From Thalassotalea loyana (GTDB lineage Bacteria > Pseudomonadota > Gammaproteobacteria > Enterobacterales > Alteromonadaceae): a DNA stretch of 64,000 nucleotides. The translations under genes and the position numbers were made by a program. The notes under the pieces were generated by a model, which was given only the letters and a program-made list of their open reading frames with translations, did no database searches and had not been told where the DNA came from. The stretch covers positions 310,001 through 374,000 of the forward strand of contig NZ_BSSV01000003.1 of the NCBI RefSeq assembly GCF_030161435.1, written 5' to 3'. Positions 1 to 7,565 of the stretch are shown here, piece after piece. Within the stretch, counting starts at the first letter, position 1, and each line of letters starts with the position of its first letter.

Positions 1-1289
1 TTTTTATAACTAGGGGAATCAACAAAACCATGATTGAGCAGTCCCATCGCTGAGGAGACTAACATATCTTCAATAATTGGGTTTTTAGTCACTTGATATG
101 CTTGCCATAATGCGTCTGTAATATTCTCGGTCATCCAAGGAGAAAAACGCCTGTCATCCATAGAATTATCGCCAGGGTATTTCGCGCCTTCATGCCTCGC
201 CCAAGAATGACGCCAAGTTCCATCTAACGGTAGTCCATCTGGATTTTCTTTTAAAATATGCTGGTGCAACACGTTAATACGTGTATTGATATTAGTCAGT
301 AGTGTTTCATCACCGGTTATTTCAAACGCATTCACAAGAGCATTCAATGAAATTCCTGCACCACGTTCTGTGAAAGACTCATTTTCCGCATCATATGCAT
401 CATCATATTTTGCTTGGTAATAGTGCTGCTTATTAGATAATTCAGCTAATGCTGATACAAATGCATGATCAAATTGGCTGTCATCGCCTGTTAACGCTAG
501 ATGTATTTTTAAGGGTTCAATATACGTATATTTAGTATCGCAAGCCTTAGTAGGTCCTGCGAGCAAGGATCCCCCCATGCAATCTGTCCAATCGCCATCA
601 CGTTTAAGGTTTTCCATCCAATAATTAAATGAAGAATACGCTTCAACGTAGCAACTTGCCTCACCAGTTCGCATACAACCTTTATAGAGTGCAGTTACAC
701 GATCAAATAACCAATTCGCAAGCGTACTATTGGTATAATCAAGCGCACTTGCCCAAGCATACTGAGCAATCCAATACTCCTTTTGAGCATCCTCCCTCAT
801 TCGATAAAATGGAGCAATGATGCCTGCGTGTTCAAGATATTCAGGCTCGTGAACGGCAATAATTTTAGGGTGAGTCATCTGTGCTTTTGATGGTTTTTGA
901 TTAATCATTAGACCAAGCGATATATCACTTTTTTCGATTCGATTTTCAGTAGTCGTAGAACCGATGAACCAACTAAAGTCATCATTACCTTCGCTTAATT
1001 GCTCAACAAAAAACTGTACTCTTACAGCTCGAATACTTCGCGCGTTATCAGGGTTAAAATGCCAATACAGTGTTGGCTCGATAAAAATGGGGACTTCATT
1101 TCCTTGCTCATTATTAATCTTGAAGTAAGCTAAATTATGAACCAAACCTGGTGGAAGTGGTATTCCAATAGTTACTAATGTAGGGGTTTCAATAGTAGTT
1201 TGTGGAACAAGCGTAAACTTGTTAGCTGGACTTGTCGTAGAAAAAAGGGCAAAAAATATTAAGCTCAAGAACACTCTTACTGCTGGCAT
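1..1289 (-). CDS. Secreted RIFT-barrel-like protein, 5' part (cut by window edge)
   Basis: The reading frame stays open from an ATG at 1289 to the window edge (about 429 codons), so the C-terminus is missing. A GGAG lies 8 nt upstream of the ATG. The N-terminus (MPAVRVFLSLIFFALFSTTSPA) looks like a signal peptide, so the product is probably exported. Next comes a beta-rich segment with an IPLPPG motif, which resembles the RIFT-barrel N-terminal domain of PcRGLX/YetA-type proteins (exo-rhamnogalacturonan lyase-like). From about residue 150 it is helical and rich in Trp and Tyr, as in an alpha/alpha toroid. The family assignment comes from recalled pattern only and the substrate is unknown. A polysaccharide-active enzyme is the best guess. 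Confidence 0.6.
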   Translation of the reverse strand, partial: MPAVRVFLSLIFFALFSTTSPANKFTLVPQTTIETPTLVTIGIPLPPGLVHNLAYFKINNEQGNEVPIFIEPTLYWHFNPDNARSIRAVRVQFFVEQLSEGNDDFSWFIGSTTTENRIEKSDISLGLMINQKPSKAQMTHPKIIAVHEPEYLEHAGIIAPFYRMREDAQKEYWIAQYAWASALDYTNSTLANWLFDRVTALYKGCMRTGEASCYVEAYSSFNYWMENLKRDGDWTDCMGGSLLAGPTKACDTKYTYIEPLKIHLALTGDDSQFDHAFVSALAELSNKQHYYQAKYDDAYDAENESFTERGAGISLNALVNAFEITGDETLLTNINTRINVLHQHILKENPDGLPLDGTWRHSWARHEGAKYPGDNSMDDRRFSPWMTENITDALWQAYQVTKNPIIEDMLVSSAMGLLNHGFVDSPSYK

Positions 1290-1624
1290 CTTAACTTCTC
1301 CATTTGATGTCTTATATCTCTCGTCAAATACGAATATTAGCTCTACTAACAAGACTAGAGAACTTGCCGTATCGACTTATTTAATAATAGTGAGTTTTTT
1401 AGAATTCATAAAGTTTCCAAGGCATAAACAACAATAGATACCCAGCACAAAAGTTTATTTTGGCAAACTGGTTATCAGATAAAGACAAACGCCGTATCAA
1501 AGCTTTAATATCACTACCATGTAAAACAAAATCTACATGATGTTAAAAATATTTGACATCACATAAAAGTCAAATTAAAGTTACACCATGTCAAATATTT
1601 TCAACATGAGTTTAGGAAGAAGTT
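1290..1624. other. Intergenic region with divergent promoters
   Basis: This 335-nt gap separates the leftward secreted-protein gene from the rightward membrane protein/XRE pair. Its right half carries the paired palindromes and promoter listed separately. The left half is AT-rich, and I see no gene or RNA there. A short open stretch around 1442-1530 has no start or ribosome-binding site and is not called. Confidence 0.6.
1540..1607 (+). promoter_or_regulatory. Paired palindromic operators around a sigma70-type promoter
   Basis: Two 20-nt arms, at 1540-1559 and 1588-1607, are inverted copies of each other with 19 of 20 positions matching. Each arm is also an imperfect palindrome of the form ATGT..AA.A/T.TT..ACAT. 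Their centres are 48 bp apart. The left arm contains a perfect -35 TTGACA (1553-1558). A 17-nt spacer leads to TAAAGT (1576-1581) as a possible -10. The right arm lies just downstream, so a dimer on each arm could block or loop the promoter. The obvious candidate ligand is the XRE regulator encoded two genes downstream (autoregulation), which is inference. Confidence 0.65.
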
Positions 1625-2086
1625 ATGTCATTTATTCACAAAAGCGTTTGGGTTCAATTTTTAATTACTCTATTCATCGGTTATCACTTCGGAACGAGTT
1701 TTTACTATCTGTTCGAAACGGGACAGCTCACTGATGAGGGGTATACCGAATTATTAATATTCACAGCATTTCAACTCGTCGTATTGAACATAGCTGTCCA
1801 TACAATCGTCGCTATTTTCAGTAATAAGGCAGAGTTGGAACTTGAAAAAGACGAAAGGGATGAGCTTATCAACCTAAAAGGCGCTAACGTCGCATACAAC
1901 ACATTAAGCACCTGGGTTGTCATACTCCTAGTGCAGCTTTGGTTAACGACACTACCAAATGCACGATTTTTCTTCGAAACGTTAAGTGGCGAATACAATA
2001 TATTAAACCTATTACTTGTCGGTTTCTTAGTTGCAGAAATATTACGATTCTCAACACAACTTTATCATTACCAAAAAGGCCTTTAA
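1625..2086 (+). CDS. Small integral membrane protein paired with XRE regulator
   Basis: This 153-aa protein has four predicted membrane segments, at about residues 8-28, 40-64, 95-115 and 125-145. A charged loop (about 66-82, ELELEKDERDE) separates the second and third. No enzymatic motif is visible. The stop is followed after two bases by the ATG of an XRE-type regulator, so the two are almost certainly one transcript. Membrane protein plus small HTH protein pairs with this layout occur in many bacteria, and the membrane partner is often annotated DUF2178-like. I cannot confirm that family here. A role as a sensor or modulator of the regulator is inference. Confidence 0.75.
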   Translation: MSFIHKSVWVQFLITLFIGYHFGTSFYYLFETGQLTDEGYTELLIFTAFQLVVLNIAVHTIVAIFSNKAELELEKDERDELINLKGANVAYNTLSTWVVILLVQLWLTTLPNARFFFETLSGEYNILNLLLVGFLVAEILRFSTQLYHYQKGL

Positions 2087-2088
2087 TA

Positions 2089-2310
2089 ATGGCAAAAGTA
2101 CTGATTAATCAAATTCGTGTCTTACGTTTTAATCATCAAGAAATGACCCAGCAGGACTTGGCTAAAACAGTAGGCGTATCGCGACAAACAATTGTAGCGA
2201 TTGAGAAAGGGAAATACTCCCCTTCACTTGAAGTTGCTTTTAAGATCGCCGATGTATTTTCGGTGCCGATCGAACAAGTATTCTCCTATCAAGAAAAAGC
2301 CGAAGAATAA
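2089..2310 (+). CDS. XRE-family HTH transcriptional regulator
   Basis: This 73-aa protein is essentially a single helix-turn-helix domain. It contains MTQQDLAKTVGVSRQTIVAIE, followed by a typical YSPSLEVAFKIADVF helix, and matches compact Cro/XRE regulators such as the YgzD/PlcR-like 65-75 aa class. The start is the ATG at 2089, two bases after the upstream stop. A longer frame reaching back to 1939 is an artefact inside the previous gene. The stop codon sits in the loop of its own terminator. It probably binds the paired palindromes at 1540-1607 and autoregulates the pair (inference). Confidence 0.88.
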   Translation: MAKVLINQIRVLRFNHQEMTQQDLAKTVGVSRQTIVAIEKGKYSPSLEVAFKIADVFSVPIEQVFSYQEKAEE

Positions 2311-2325
2311 TCTTCGGCTTTTTGA
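2295..2325 (+). terminator. Intrinsic terminator overlapping XRE gene stop
   Basis: The stem AGCCGAAGA/TCTTCGGCT is preceded by A5 and followed by T5. The TAA stop codon forms the loop. The flanking A/T tracts could also let it work for the convergent channel gene. Confidence 0.85.
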
Positions 2326-2343
2326 TGTTTGGTCACTTATAAG

Positions 2344-3171
2344 CTACGTGTTTTGTTGCTTTAGTAGTGCTTTAATCTCTTGTAATTCTTGCTCTAACTT
2401 TTCAATTTGAGCTCGACTTGCAGGCTCTCCTCCTTCCCTAGTTTCTCCATGAGATTGAGCTCTGAAGTTTTCATGTTCCTCACTCATGACTTCCAATATA
2501 GTACCGACCATCATGTTTAAGAATATAAATGCAGTAAGAAAAATAAAGGTTAGATAGAAAACCCAGCTAAGCGGATAAACCGCCATCGTCTCGTACATTA
2601 CATCAGTCCAATCCTCAAATGTCGCCACTCGAAATAGCGTGAGCATTGAAATAGAAACATCTCCCCACAGAGTTTCATTTATTTCATGAAACACTATCGA
2701 ACCAATAGCTGCGTATATATAGAAAATAACGAACATCAACAAGCCAATATAGCCCATTCTTGGGATGGCTTTTAATAAAGCATTAATTAATAGCCTTAAC
2801 TCAGGTACCATTGAAACCAGACGCAATACCCTAAATACTCGTAATAAACGAGCAATAAGAACCCCTGAGCCACCAGCTGGAATTAAGCTACCAATGACAA
2901 TGATTGTGTCGAAAATATTCCAACCACTTTTAAAGAACGACGCTTTCTTCGGCGTTGCCAAAAACCGAATCACTATTTCAAAGACAAAAAACAAGGTGAC
3001 AGCAACATCAAGAATCCCCAAAACCTGAATTGCAGCAGGGGGTAAATTGTGAGTTTTAGCGCCAACTAATAATGCCGACAGAATAATGACGGCAATGACG
3101 ACACCCTGGAAAATTTTCGAGTTATCAAATTTCTTTAATCGGCGTTGAAACTTAAAAACTAATGACGACAT
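2344..3171 (-). CDS. Bacterial voltage-gated cation channel (BacNav family)
   Basis: This 275-aa protein has the six-segment layout of homotetrameric NaChBac-like channels. S4 carries arginines at every third position (R108, R111, R114, R117). The pore loop holds the selectivity filter TFEDWTD (residues 184-190), before S6 (about 205-228). The C-terminus ends in a heptad-like helix (EKLEQELQEIKALLKQQ) typical of the tetramerising coiled coil. The filter has acidic residues at 186, 187 and 190, unlike the LESWAS type of NaChBac. Calcium permeability is therefore possible (see findings). The ATG directly follows the TAA of the upstream MBL gene, so translation is coupled. Confidence 0.92.
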   Translation of the reverse strand: MSSLVFKFQRRLKKFDNSKIFQGVVIAVIILSALLVGAKTHNLPPAAIQVLGILDVAVTLFFVFEIVIRFLATPKKASFFKSGWNIFDTIIVIGSLIPAGGSGVLIARLLRVFRVLRLVSMVPELRLLINALLKAIPRMGYIGLLMFVIFYIYAAIGSIVFHEINETLWGDVSISMLTLFRVATFEDWTDVMYETMAVYPLSWVFYLTFIFLTAFIFLNMMVGTILEVMSEEHENFRAQSHGETREGGEPASRAQIEKLEQELQEIKALLKQQNT

Positions 3172-3816
3172 TTATCGAACTCCATCACCAACAAAAGGGT
3201 TTGTGCGACGCTCTTCACCAAACGTACTCATCGGGCCGTGTCCTGGAATAAACTGAACATCGTCGCCCAATGGGAATAAGTTCTCACGAATAGACTTAAT
3301 CAATGTTGGGTGATCTCCTCTAGGGAAGTCCGTTCTACCAATAGAACCTTTAAATAACACATCGCCTACTTGCGCTAATTTTGTTTTAGGATCAAAAAAT
3401 ACAACATGACCAGGCGTATGACCTGGACAAAAATACACGCTTAATTCAACATTACCGAACGTTACCGTGTCACCTTGGTCAAGCCAACGATCAGTTGTGA
3501 ATGCTTCAGCGTGTGAGAAGCCAAAACGCTCCTTTTGCATTGGAATCAAGTCTATCCAGAATTGATCTTCTTTATGTGGTCCCTCGATAGACACATTAAA
3601 ATGTGCTGCCACATCTTTAGTCGCGCCAGCATGATCGATATGTGCATGAGTAAGTAAAATCTTAGAAACTTTTACGTCATTTTGCGCAACGGCCGCTTTA
3701 ATAAGGTCAGCATCGCCTCCTGGATCCACAATGGCACCTTCGAGGGTTTCATCACACCAAAACAATGTGCAGTTTTGCTGAAATGGAGTAACGGGAATAA
3801 TTTGATAGCGCAACAT
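3172..3816 (-). CDS. MBL-fold metallo-hydrolase (glyoxalase II-like, YcbL type)
   Basis: This 214-aa protein has the binuclear metal-site motif THAHIDHAG (H57, H59, D61, H62). It also has the downstream CPGHTPGHVVF histidine, the GDVLF aspartate and a C-terminal GHGP histidine. Length and motifs match the short YcbL-type glyoxalase II-like hydrolases, which act on thioester-type substrates such as S-lactoylglutathione. It lacks the longer substrate-binding domain of true GloB. The physiological substrate cannot be read from sequence. Its stop abuts the start codon of the ion channel gene. A perfect -10 lies upstream at 3870-3875. Confidence 0.9.
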   Translation of the reverse strand: MLRYQIIPVTPFQQNCTLFWCDETLEGAIVDPGGDADLIKAAVAQNDVKVSKILLTHAHIDHAGATKDVAAHFNVSIEGPHKEDQFWIDLIPMQKERFGFSHAEAFTTDRWLDQGDTVTFGNVELSVYFCPGHTPGHVVFFDPKTKLAQVGDVLFKGSIGRTDFPRGDHPTLIKSIRENLFPLGDDVQFIPGHGPMSTFGEERRTNPFVGDGVR

Positions 3817-4128
3817 AGCGAAAACCTTTCTCTCTTTTTATCTGCCACAGACGGCTTTTAGTGGACGGTATTATAGGGTTATTGGGGTAAGAAGATAAAT
3901 AGCCAAACCTTTTTTGCCATTATTTTTGCTGTTGAATGTAAAAATCTATGTCGTTTGACATAAATTCATGTTTTACGGGTTGACTATAATTCAATCACTT
4001 AGCGACGAGTTGCAGGTATTTGCGATAGGATTATTTACATTCACTTGTGCTTTAGAAACACTTTATTCACGTTATGGTGCCATGATTAATCCTGCCAATT
4101 AGGCATAACCAATAAACGGAGAGATATC
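3817..4128. other. Intergenic region between divergent genes
   Basis: This 312-nt gap contains the leftward promoter for the MBL hydrolase/channel pair. It also has a TATAAT at 3985-3990 that may serve the rightward DUF3718 gene, although no good -35 lies 16-18 nt upstream of it. If that hexamer is used, the leader of the DUF3718 mRNA is about 130 nt. I see no small ORF. Confidence 0.5.
3870..3898 (-). promoter_or_regulatory. Putative promoter for MBL hydrolase/channel operon
   Basis: On the minus strand a perfect TATAAT (3870-3875) is preceded by a 17-nt spacer and TTATCT, a weak -35 with three of six matches. It lies 54 nt upstream of the MBL start codon. Confidence 0.4.
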
Positions 4129-4473
4129 ATGGCTAAGTTAATTAAATCAGTAGCAACATTATCAGTAACCGTTGGCGCTTTAGTTTTTTCATCAATGAGT
4201 GCTGCTGATATGCAACCTCAACTTGAAAGAGCTTTAGTTAAAACATGTAAAGCGGCAATTAGCGATAAACCGATAAAATTAAAAGTTGCAATGGACAGCT
4301 ATAAGTTGAATCAGCGTGACGTTGCGTTAGGTGTAATGTGTAATAATGTCGATATTATTGAATTCGCTGAGCAAAACGGGGCTTACCGCACCGCTAGTCG
4401 CTTACAAAACAGTTTGGGTAACGTCGATATCATTGACGTTGCGGCAATTCAAAAAACTAATGTTAATTTTTAG
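4129..4473 (+). CDS. Secreted DUF3718-type protein
   Basis: This 114-aa protein has a clear signal peptide with cleavage likely after SSMSA (residues 21-25). The mature part is about 90 residues with two cysteines (in VKTCKAA and VMCNNVD). The segment CNNVDIIEFAEQNGAYRTA resembles the DUF3718 family, small exported proteins common in Alteromonadales and of unknown function. The two cysteines may form a periplasmic disulfide. Start: ATG with GGAGAG upstream. It appears monocistronic. Confidence 0.75.
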   Translation: MAKLIKSVATLSVTVGALVFSSMSAADMQPQLERALVKTCKAAISDKPIKLKVAMDSYKLNQRDVALGVMCNNVDIIEFAEQNGAYRTASRLQNSLGNVDIIDVAAIQKTNVNF

Positions 4474-4665
4474 CGCTATGATGGTTAAAACAATACATTA
4501 AATGCTCGCTGCAGACTGTCCCCTATAGAGTTATGTTGTTATAGGGGCTTCACGCCTTCTACTATATTTTTCATCTATACCATCAATAAAGAATATTAAT
4601 TAATACTTCACTAATGATGCGCAACTCGTTAAGCTTTCTTATTAAAAACAATAACAAGATTTTCT

Positions 4666-5997
4666 ATGGCATTAAGAGATTCATTTCATTCCCGTATTGG
4701 TTTTGTCCTTGCTGCGGCTGGCAGCGCAATTGGTTTAGGTAATATCTGGGGTTTTCCAACAAACGCAGCAAATAATGGCGGTGGCGCATTTTTATTTGTT
4801 TATCTCGTTGTAACCTTTTTACTTGCAATACCTGCGTTGTACGCTGAAATATATATTGGTAACCAAGCACAGAAAAACCCAGTTTCAGCATTAGGAGAAG
4901 CATGTAGTGAAAGAATGCCTAAAGTTGGGCGTTTAGCAGGTAAAATAGGCTTAGTCGGCGCAATCATGATGCTAAGCTTTTATACTATTGTTGCTGGTTG
5001 GATGCTTTCACATTCTTTTGCAGGGTTTACTGCATTATTTGGTTTATCAGAAGTTTCTAGTTGGCTTGCTAGTGATTCAACTCTCCGAAATATTCTCTTC
5101 ACACCAATTTTTATTATTTTAGGCGCGGCAATTATCCATCAAGGCGTCCATAAGGGCATTGAAAAGTGGTCAAGCAGGCTTATGCCGATATTATTGATCA
5201 TGTTAATTTGCTTGATCATTTATATCCTGCAACAAGACGGCGCTGTTGAGGGCCTGAAGCAATATTTAATTCCAGACTTTAGCCGAGTTACTGAACCAAA
5301 ATTAATCATTTCTGCAATGGGACAAGCTTTCTTTTCATTGAGCATAGGTGTTGGTGGCATGATGATCTATGGCTCATACATGGCTAAAGATAAAGACATT
5401 GGTAAACTCGTATTCTCTATTGGCGCCTTAGATACGCTCATCGCTTTTTTGGCTGGATTGCTAATCATTCCAGCGCTTTATGTCGCCCAGCACGCTGGCC
5501 AAGAAGTGTTTGCAGGTGATAATTTAATTGGGGAAGGTCAATTAATCTTCAATATTTTGCCAACACTCTTTAGTACAATGGGCGATGTAGGTTTGTTTGT
5601 GTCAGCGGCATTTTTTGCGTTGTTATCAATCGCTGCACTAACCTCAACAATTTCATCAACTGAAGTGCCGGTCTCTTACCTCGTTGAAGAAAAATCAATG
5701 AGCCGCCCAAAAGCAACTTGGTTGATCTCTGCTATAGTATTAACAGCAAGCATGACACTGGTTGCGTTTTTTGATGTTTTATTTGGTCTTGTTATTCAGG
5801 GGCTTACAACAATACTACAGCCGCTAAGTTGTTTGTTTTATTTCATTGTTGTTGGTTGGATATGGAATAGAGGAAATAAGCTCAAAGATCAGTCCGTGAT
5901 TGCAAACAGACCCTACTTGAAATACTGGGGCAATTACCTGCAATATGTCTGCCCTTTATTATTATTGTTGGTTTTCTACAACGTTGCTTTAGCCTAG
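4666..5997 (+). CDS. Sodium-dependent transporter, NSS/SNF family
   Basis: This 443-aa inner-membrane symporter has the LeuT fold. TM1 carries the signature GFVLAAAGSAIGLGNIWGFP, with the unwound Na+ and substrate-binding segment. This is followed by NNGGGAFLFVY and about eleven further hydrophobic segments. The length fits the bacterial 11-12 TM branch. Substrates of this branch are usually amino acids or related amines, but the ligand cannot be assigned. The ribosome-binding site is weak. The small Pmp3-like gene follows after 62 nt and could be co-transcribed up to the terminator at 6223. Confidence 0.92.
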   Translation: MALRDSFHSRIGFVLAAAGSAIGLGNIWGFPTNAANNGGGAFLFVYLVVTFLLAIPALYAEIYIGNQAQKNPVSALGEACSERMPKVGRLAGKIGLVGAIMMLSFYTIVAGWMLSHSFAGFTALFGLSEVSSWLASDSTLRNILFTPIFIILGAAIIHQGVHKGIEKWSSRLMPILLIMLICLIIYILQQDGAVEGLKQYLIPDFSRVTEPKLIISAMGQAFFSLSIGVGGMMIYGSYMAKDKDIGKLVFSIGALDTLIAFLAGLLIIPALYVAQHAGQEVFAGDNLIGEGQLIFNILPTLFSTMGDVGLFVSAAFFALLSIAALTSTISSTEVPVSYLVEEKSMSRPKATWLISAIVLTASMTLVAFFDVLFGLVIQGLTTILQPLSCLFYFIVVGWIWNRGNKLKDQSVIANRPYLKYWGNYLQYVCPLLLLLVFYNVALA

Positions 5998-6059
5998 CTT
6001 TAGGCGCTGATGTTAGCATCGAAGCAATAGAGTTAAATGTTAATTGATGGAGAAAAATA

Positions 6060-6221
6060 ATGAATAAAATAGTCCATATCATCATTGCAATTTTGCTACC
6101 ACCTTTAGCTGTATTTTTGAAAAGTGGCGCTGGTAAAGACCTTTTAATAAACATTGTATTATGTTTCTTATTTTGGATACCAGCGATACTGCATGCCGTT
6201 TGGCTCATCACAAAAGACTAA
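6060..6221 (+). CDS. Pmp3/YqaE-family membrane proteolipid
   Basis: This 53-aa peptide (begins MNKIVHIIIAILLPPLAVFL) has the PPLAVF signature of the Pmp3/UPF0057 family in the first of two hydrophobic helices. The second helix, around INIVLCFLFWIPAILHAVW, contains the family WIPAxxHA motif. These tiny inner-membrane proteins are associated with cation and salt stress in yeast and plants. The bacterial role is poorly defined. The ATG at 6060 has GGAG upstream. It is short and easy to miss. Confidence 0.9.
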   Translation: MNKIVHIIIAILLPPLAVFLKSGAGKDLLINIVLCFLFWIPAILHAVWLITKD

Positions 6222-6222
6222 C

Positions 6223-6256
6223 AAAAAAGCCCTTTGCTACAACAAAGGGCTTTTTT
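6223..6256. terminator. Bidirectional intrinsic terminator
   Basis: An AAGCCCTTTG/CAAAGGGCTT stem with a 6-nt loop is flanked by A6 and T6. It sits between the convergent Pmp3 and GGDEF genes and can terminate both. Confidence 0.9.
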
Positions 6257-6257
6257 A

Positions 6258-7451
6258 TTACTTGGTTACATTGTTTCGACCACGTTTTTTAGCTTTATAA
6301 AGCAGTTCGTCAGCGCTTTTCAACACCATTTCAAAAGACTGGCCAGAATGTCGTTGTGAAACACCAATAGATATCGTCACACTTACAGTTTTCTCTTGTG
6401 TTGCCTGTTTTTTCTTTGGGTTTCTATCTTTTTTAGTTTTACGCACACCTTGTCTAATCACCATTTTATAATCGGCAATTTCTTGTCTTAACTTGTCTAG
6501 TTCGTTGAAAACTTGCTCCGCGTTTTTTCTTGGAAAAACAACAGTGAACTCCTCTCCACCATATCGAAATACTTTTCCTCCAGCCCTTACCTGCTTCAAC
6601 TTAGCGGCTACAAGTTTCAAAACTTGGTCACCAATATCATGACCATAGGTATCATTAAACTTTTTAAAATGGTCTACGTCCATCATCGCGACGCTGTAAT
6701 TACGCCCTAGAGAAAGCGCAAGCTGGTTCAATGCTCTTCTCGAAGGTAAACCTGTGAGCTCATCTCGATACGCTAAGAAATAAGAACTTGCAACAACGCT
6801 AAGCAGGTAATAGCAAATAAGTATGGTCAGCGATATCTGCCAGTTTATCCCAGTAAGTTGTGACTGTGTCAGGTACCATAGGACGACACTTGCTAACGCA
6901 GCAGGATAAAATAAGTGTGTCGTTCTTAGGCACTGTACAATGTACAAGCAAATAACGACAAGCAAAGGCAGTTCTATTGCTAAATAGCTAGAAAACAACG
7001 AGTAGAAAGGAATATCAACAGCATATTGAGCCAGATATTCGAGGATTTCAAGCCAAGCAAGCGACATCATGTAGGCGACAAAAAACAACGCAAGGCGAGC
7101 AAGCAAGTGGACAGATAGCAAGTTTCTATCTTTAAAAAACGCTAGACCACCAAAAAAGAAAATTACCGCTAAATTGATAATTTCAGCAGTTAGAGGTACT
7201 GACTTAACAATAACGGCTTTATCAAGCTCAATAGCAATCAACACCGCAAATAGTAAAATTAGAAGAGCAAAACGCGAATTATTAAACTGACTAGCAAATA
7301 AGAAACTCACTACCATCAATAAGCCAAGTTGGTTTACACTAATTGTACTGAGTAATGTAGTAATAACAGGTACTTGGCTTACCGCTACTAAGGTAATTAA
7401 CAGTAAACAAATACTCACCAAACTGGTCTTTAACCCGACGAACTTTGTCAC
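6258..7451 (-). CDS. Membrane-bound GGDEF diguanylate cyclase (no I-site)
   Basis: The N-terminal half holds about eight hydrophobic segments, probably a membrane sensor domain. The C-terminal half is a GGDEF domain starting at DELTGLPSRRA, with MDVDHFKKFND and an intact active site YGGEEF. This implies c-di-GMP synthesis from two GTP. The position five residues before GGEEF reads RAGG instead of RxxD, so the allosteric inhibitory site is missing. An Arg/Lys-rich insert (RKTKKDRNPKKKQ) follows the active site. I prefer the GTG at 7451, preceded by GGGGA. A TTG four codons upstream is possible. Confidence 0.9.
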   Translation of the reverse strand: MTKFVGLKTSLVSICLLLITLVAVSQVPVITTLLSTISVNQLGLLMVVSFLFASQFNNSRFALLILLFAVLIAIELDKAVIVKSVPLTAEIINLAVIFFFGGLAFFKDRNLLSVHLLARLALFFVAYMMSLAWLEILEYLAQYAVDIPFYSLFSSYLAIELPLLVVICLYIVQCLRTTHLFYPAALASVVLWYLTQSQLTGINWQISLTILICYYLLSVVASSYFLAYRDELTGLPSRRALNQLALSLGRNYSVAMMDVDHFKKFNDTYGHDIGDQVLKLVAAKLKQVRAGGKVFRYGGEEFTVVFPRKNAEQVFNELDKLRQEIADYKMVIRQGVRKTKKDRNPKKKQATQEKTVSVTISIGVSQRHSGQSFEMVLKSADELLYKAKKRGRNNVTK

Positions 7452-7565
7452 TAACTTCCCCAAAAATGCAAAATTTAACTAAAATATGGTTCAAGGCTTT
7501 TCTTTATTTGTTAATATGTCATCAATTCACAGCCCTTTCGCGAATATGATAACACAGGCAAGATA

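Noticed and set aside
1219-1437. Open frame on the plus strand in the left intergenic region
   Set aside because: It overlaps the 5' end of the leftward secreted-protein gene in antisense and has no ribosome-binding site.
1442-1530. Short frame reading KFILANWLSDKDKRRIKAL, possible gene remnant
   Set aside because: It has no start or ribosome-binding site and no recognisable family. Chance is likely.
1939-2088. Upstream extension of the XRE regulator frame
   Set aside because: It lies within the preceding membrane-protein gene in another frame. The ATG at 2089 gives a normal compact HTH protein.
3955-3990. TTGACA at 3955-3960 with TATAAT at 3985-3990 as one promoter
   Set aside because: The spacing is 24 nt, too long for sigma70. 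Only the -10 is kept as a possibility.
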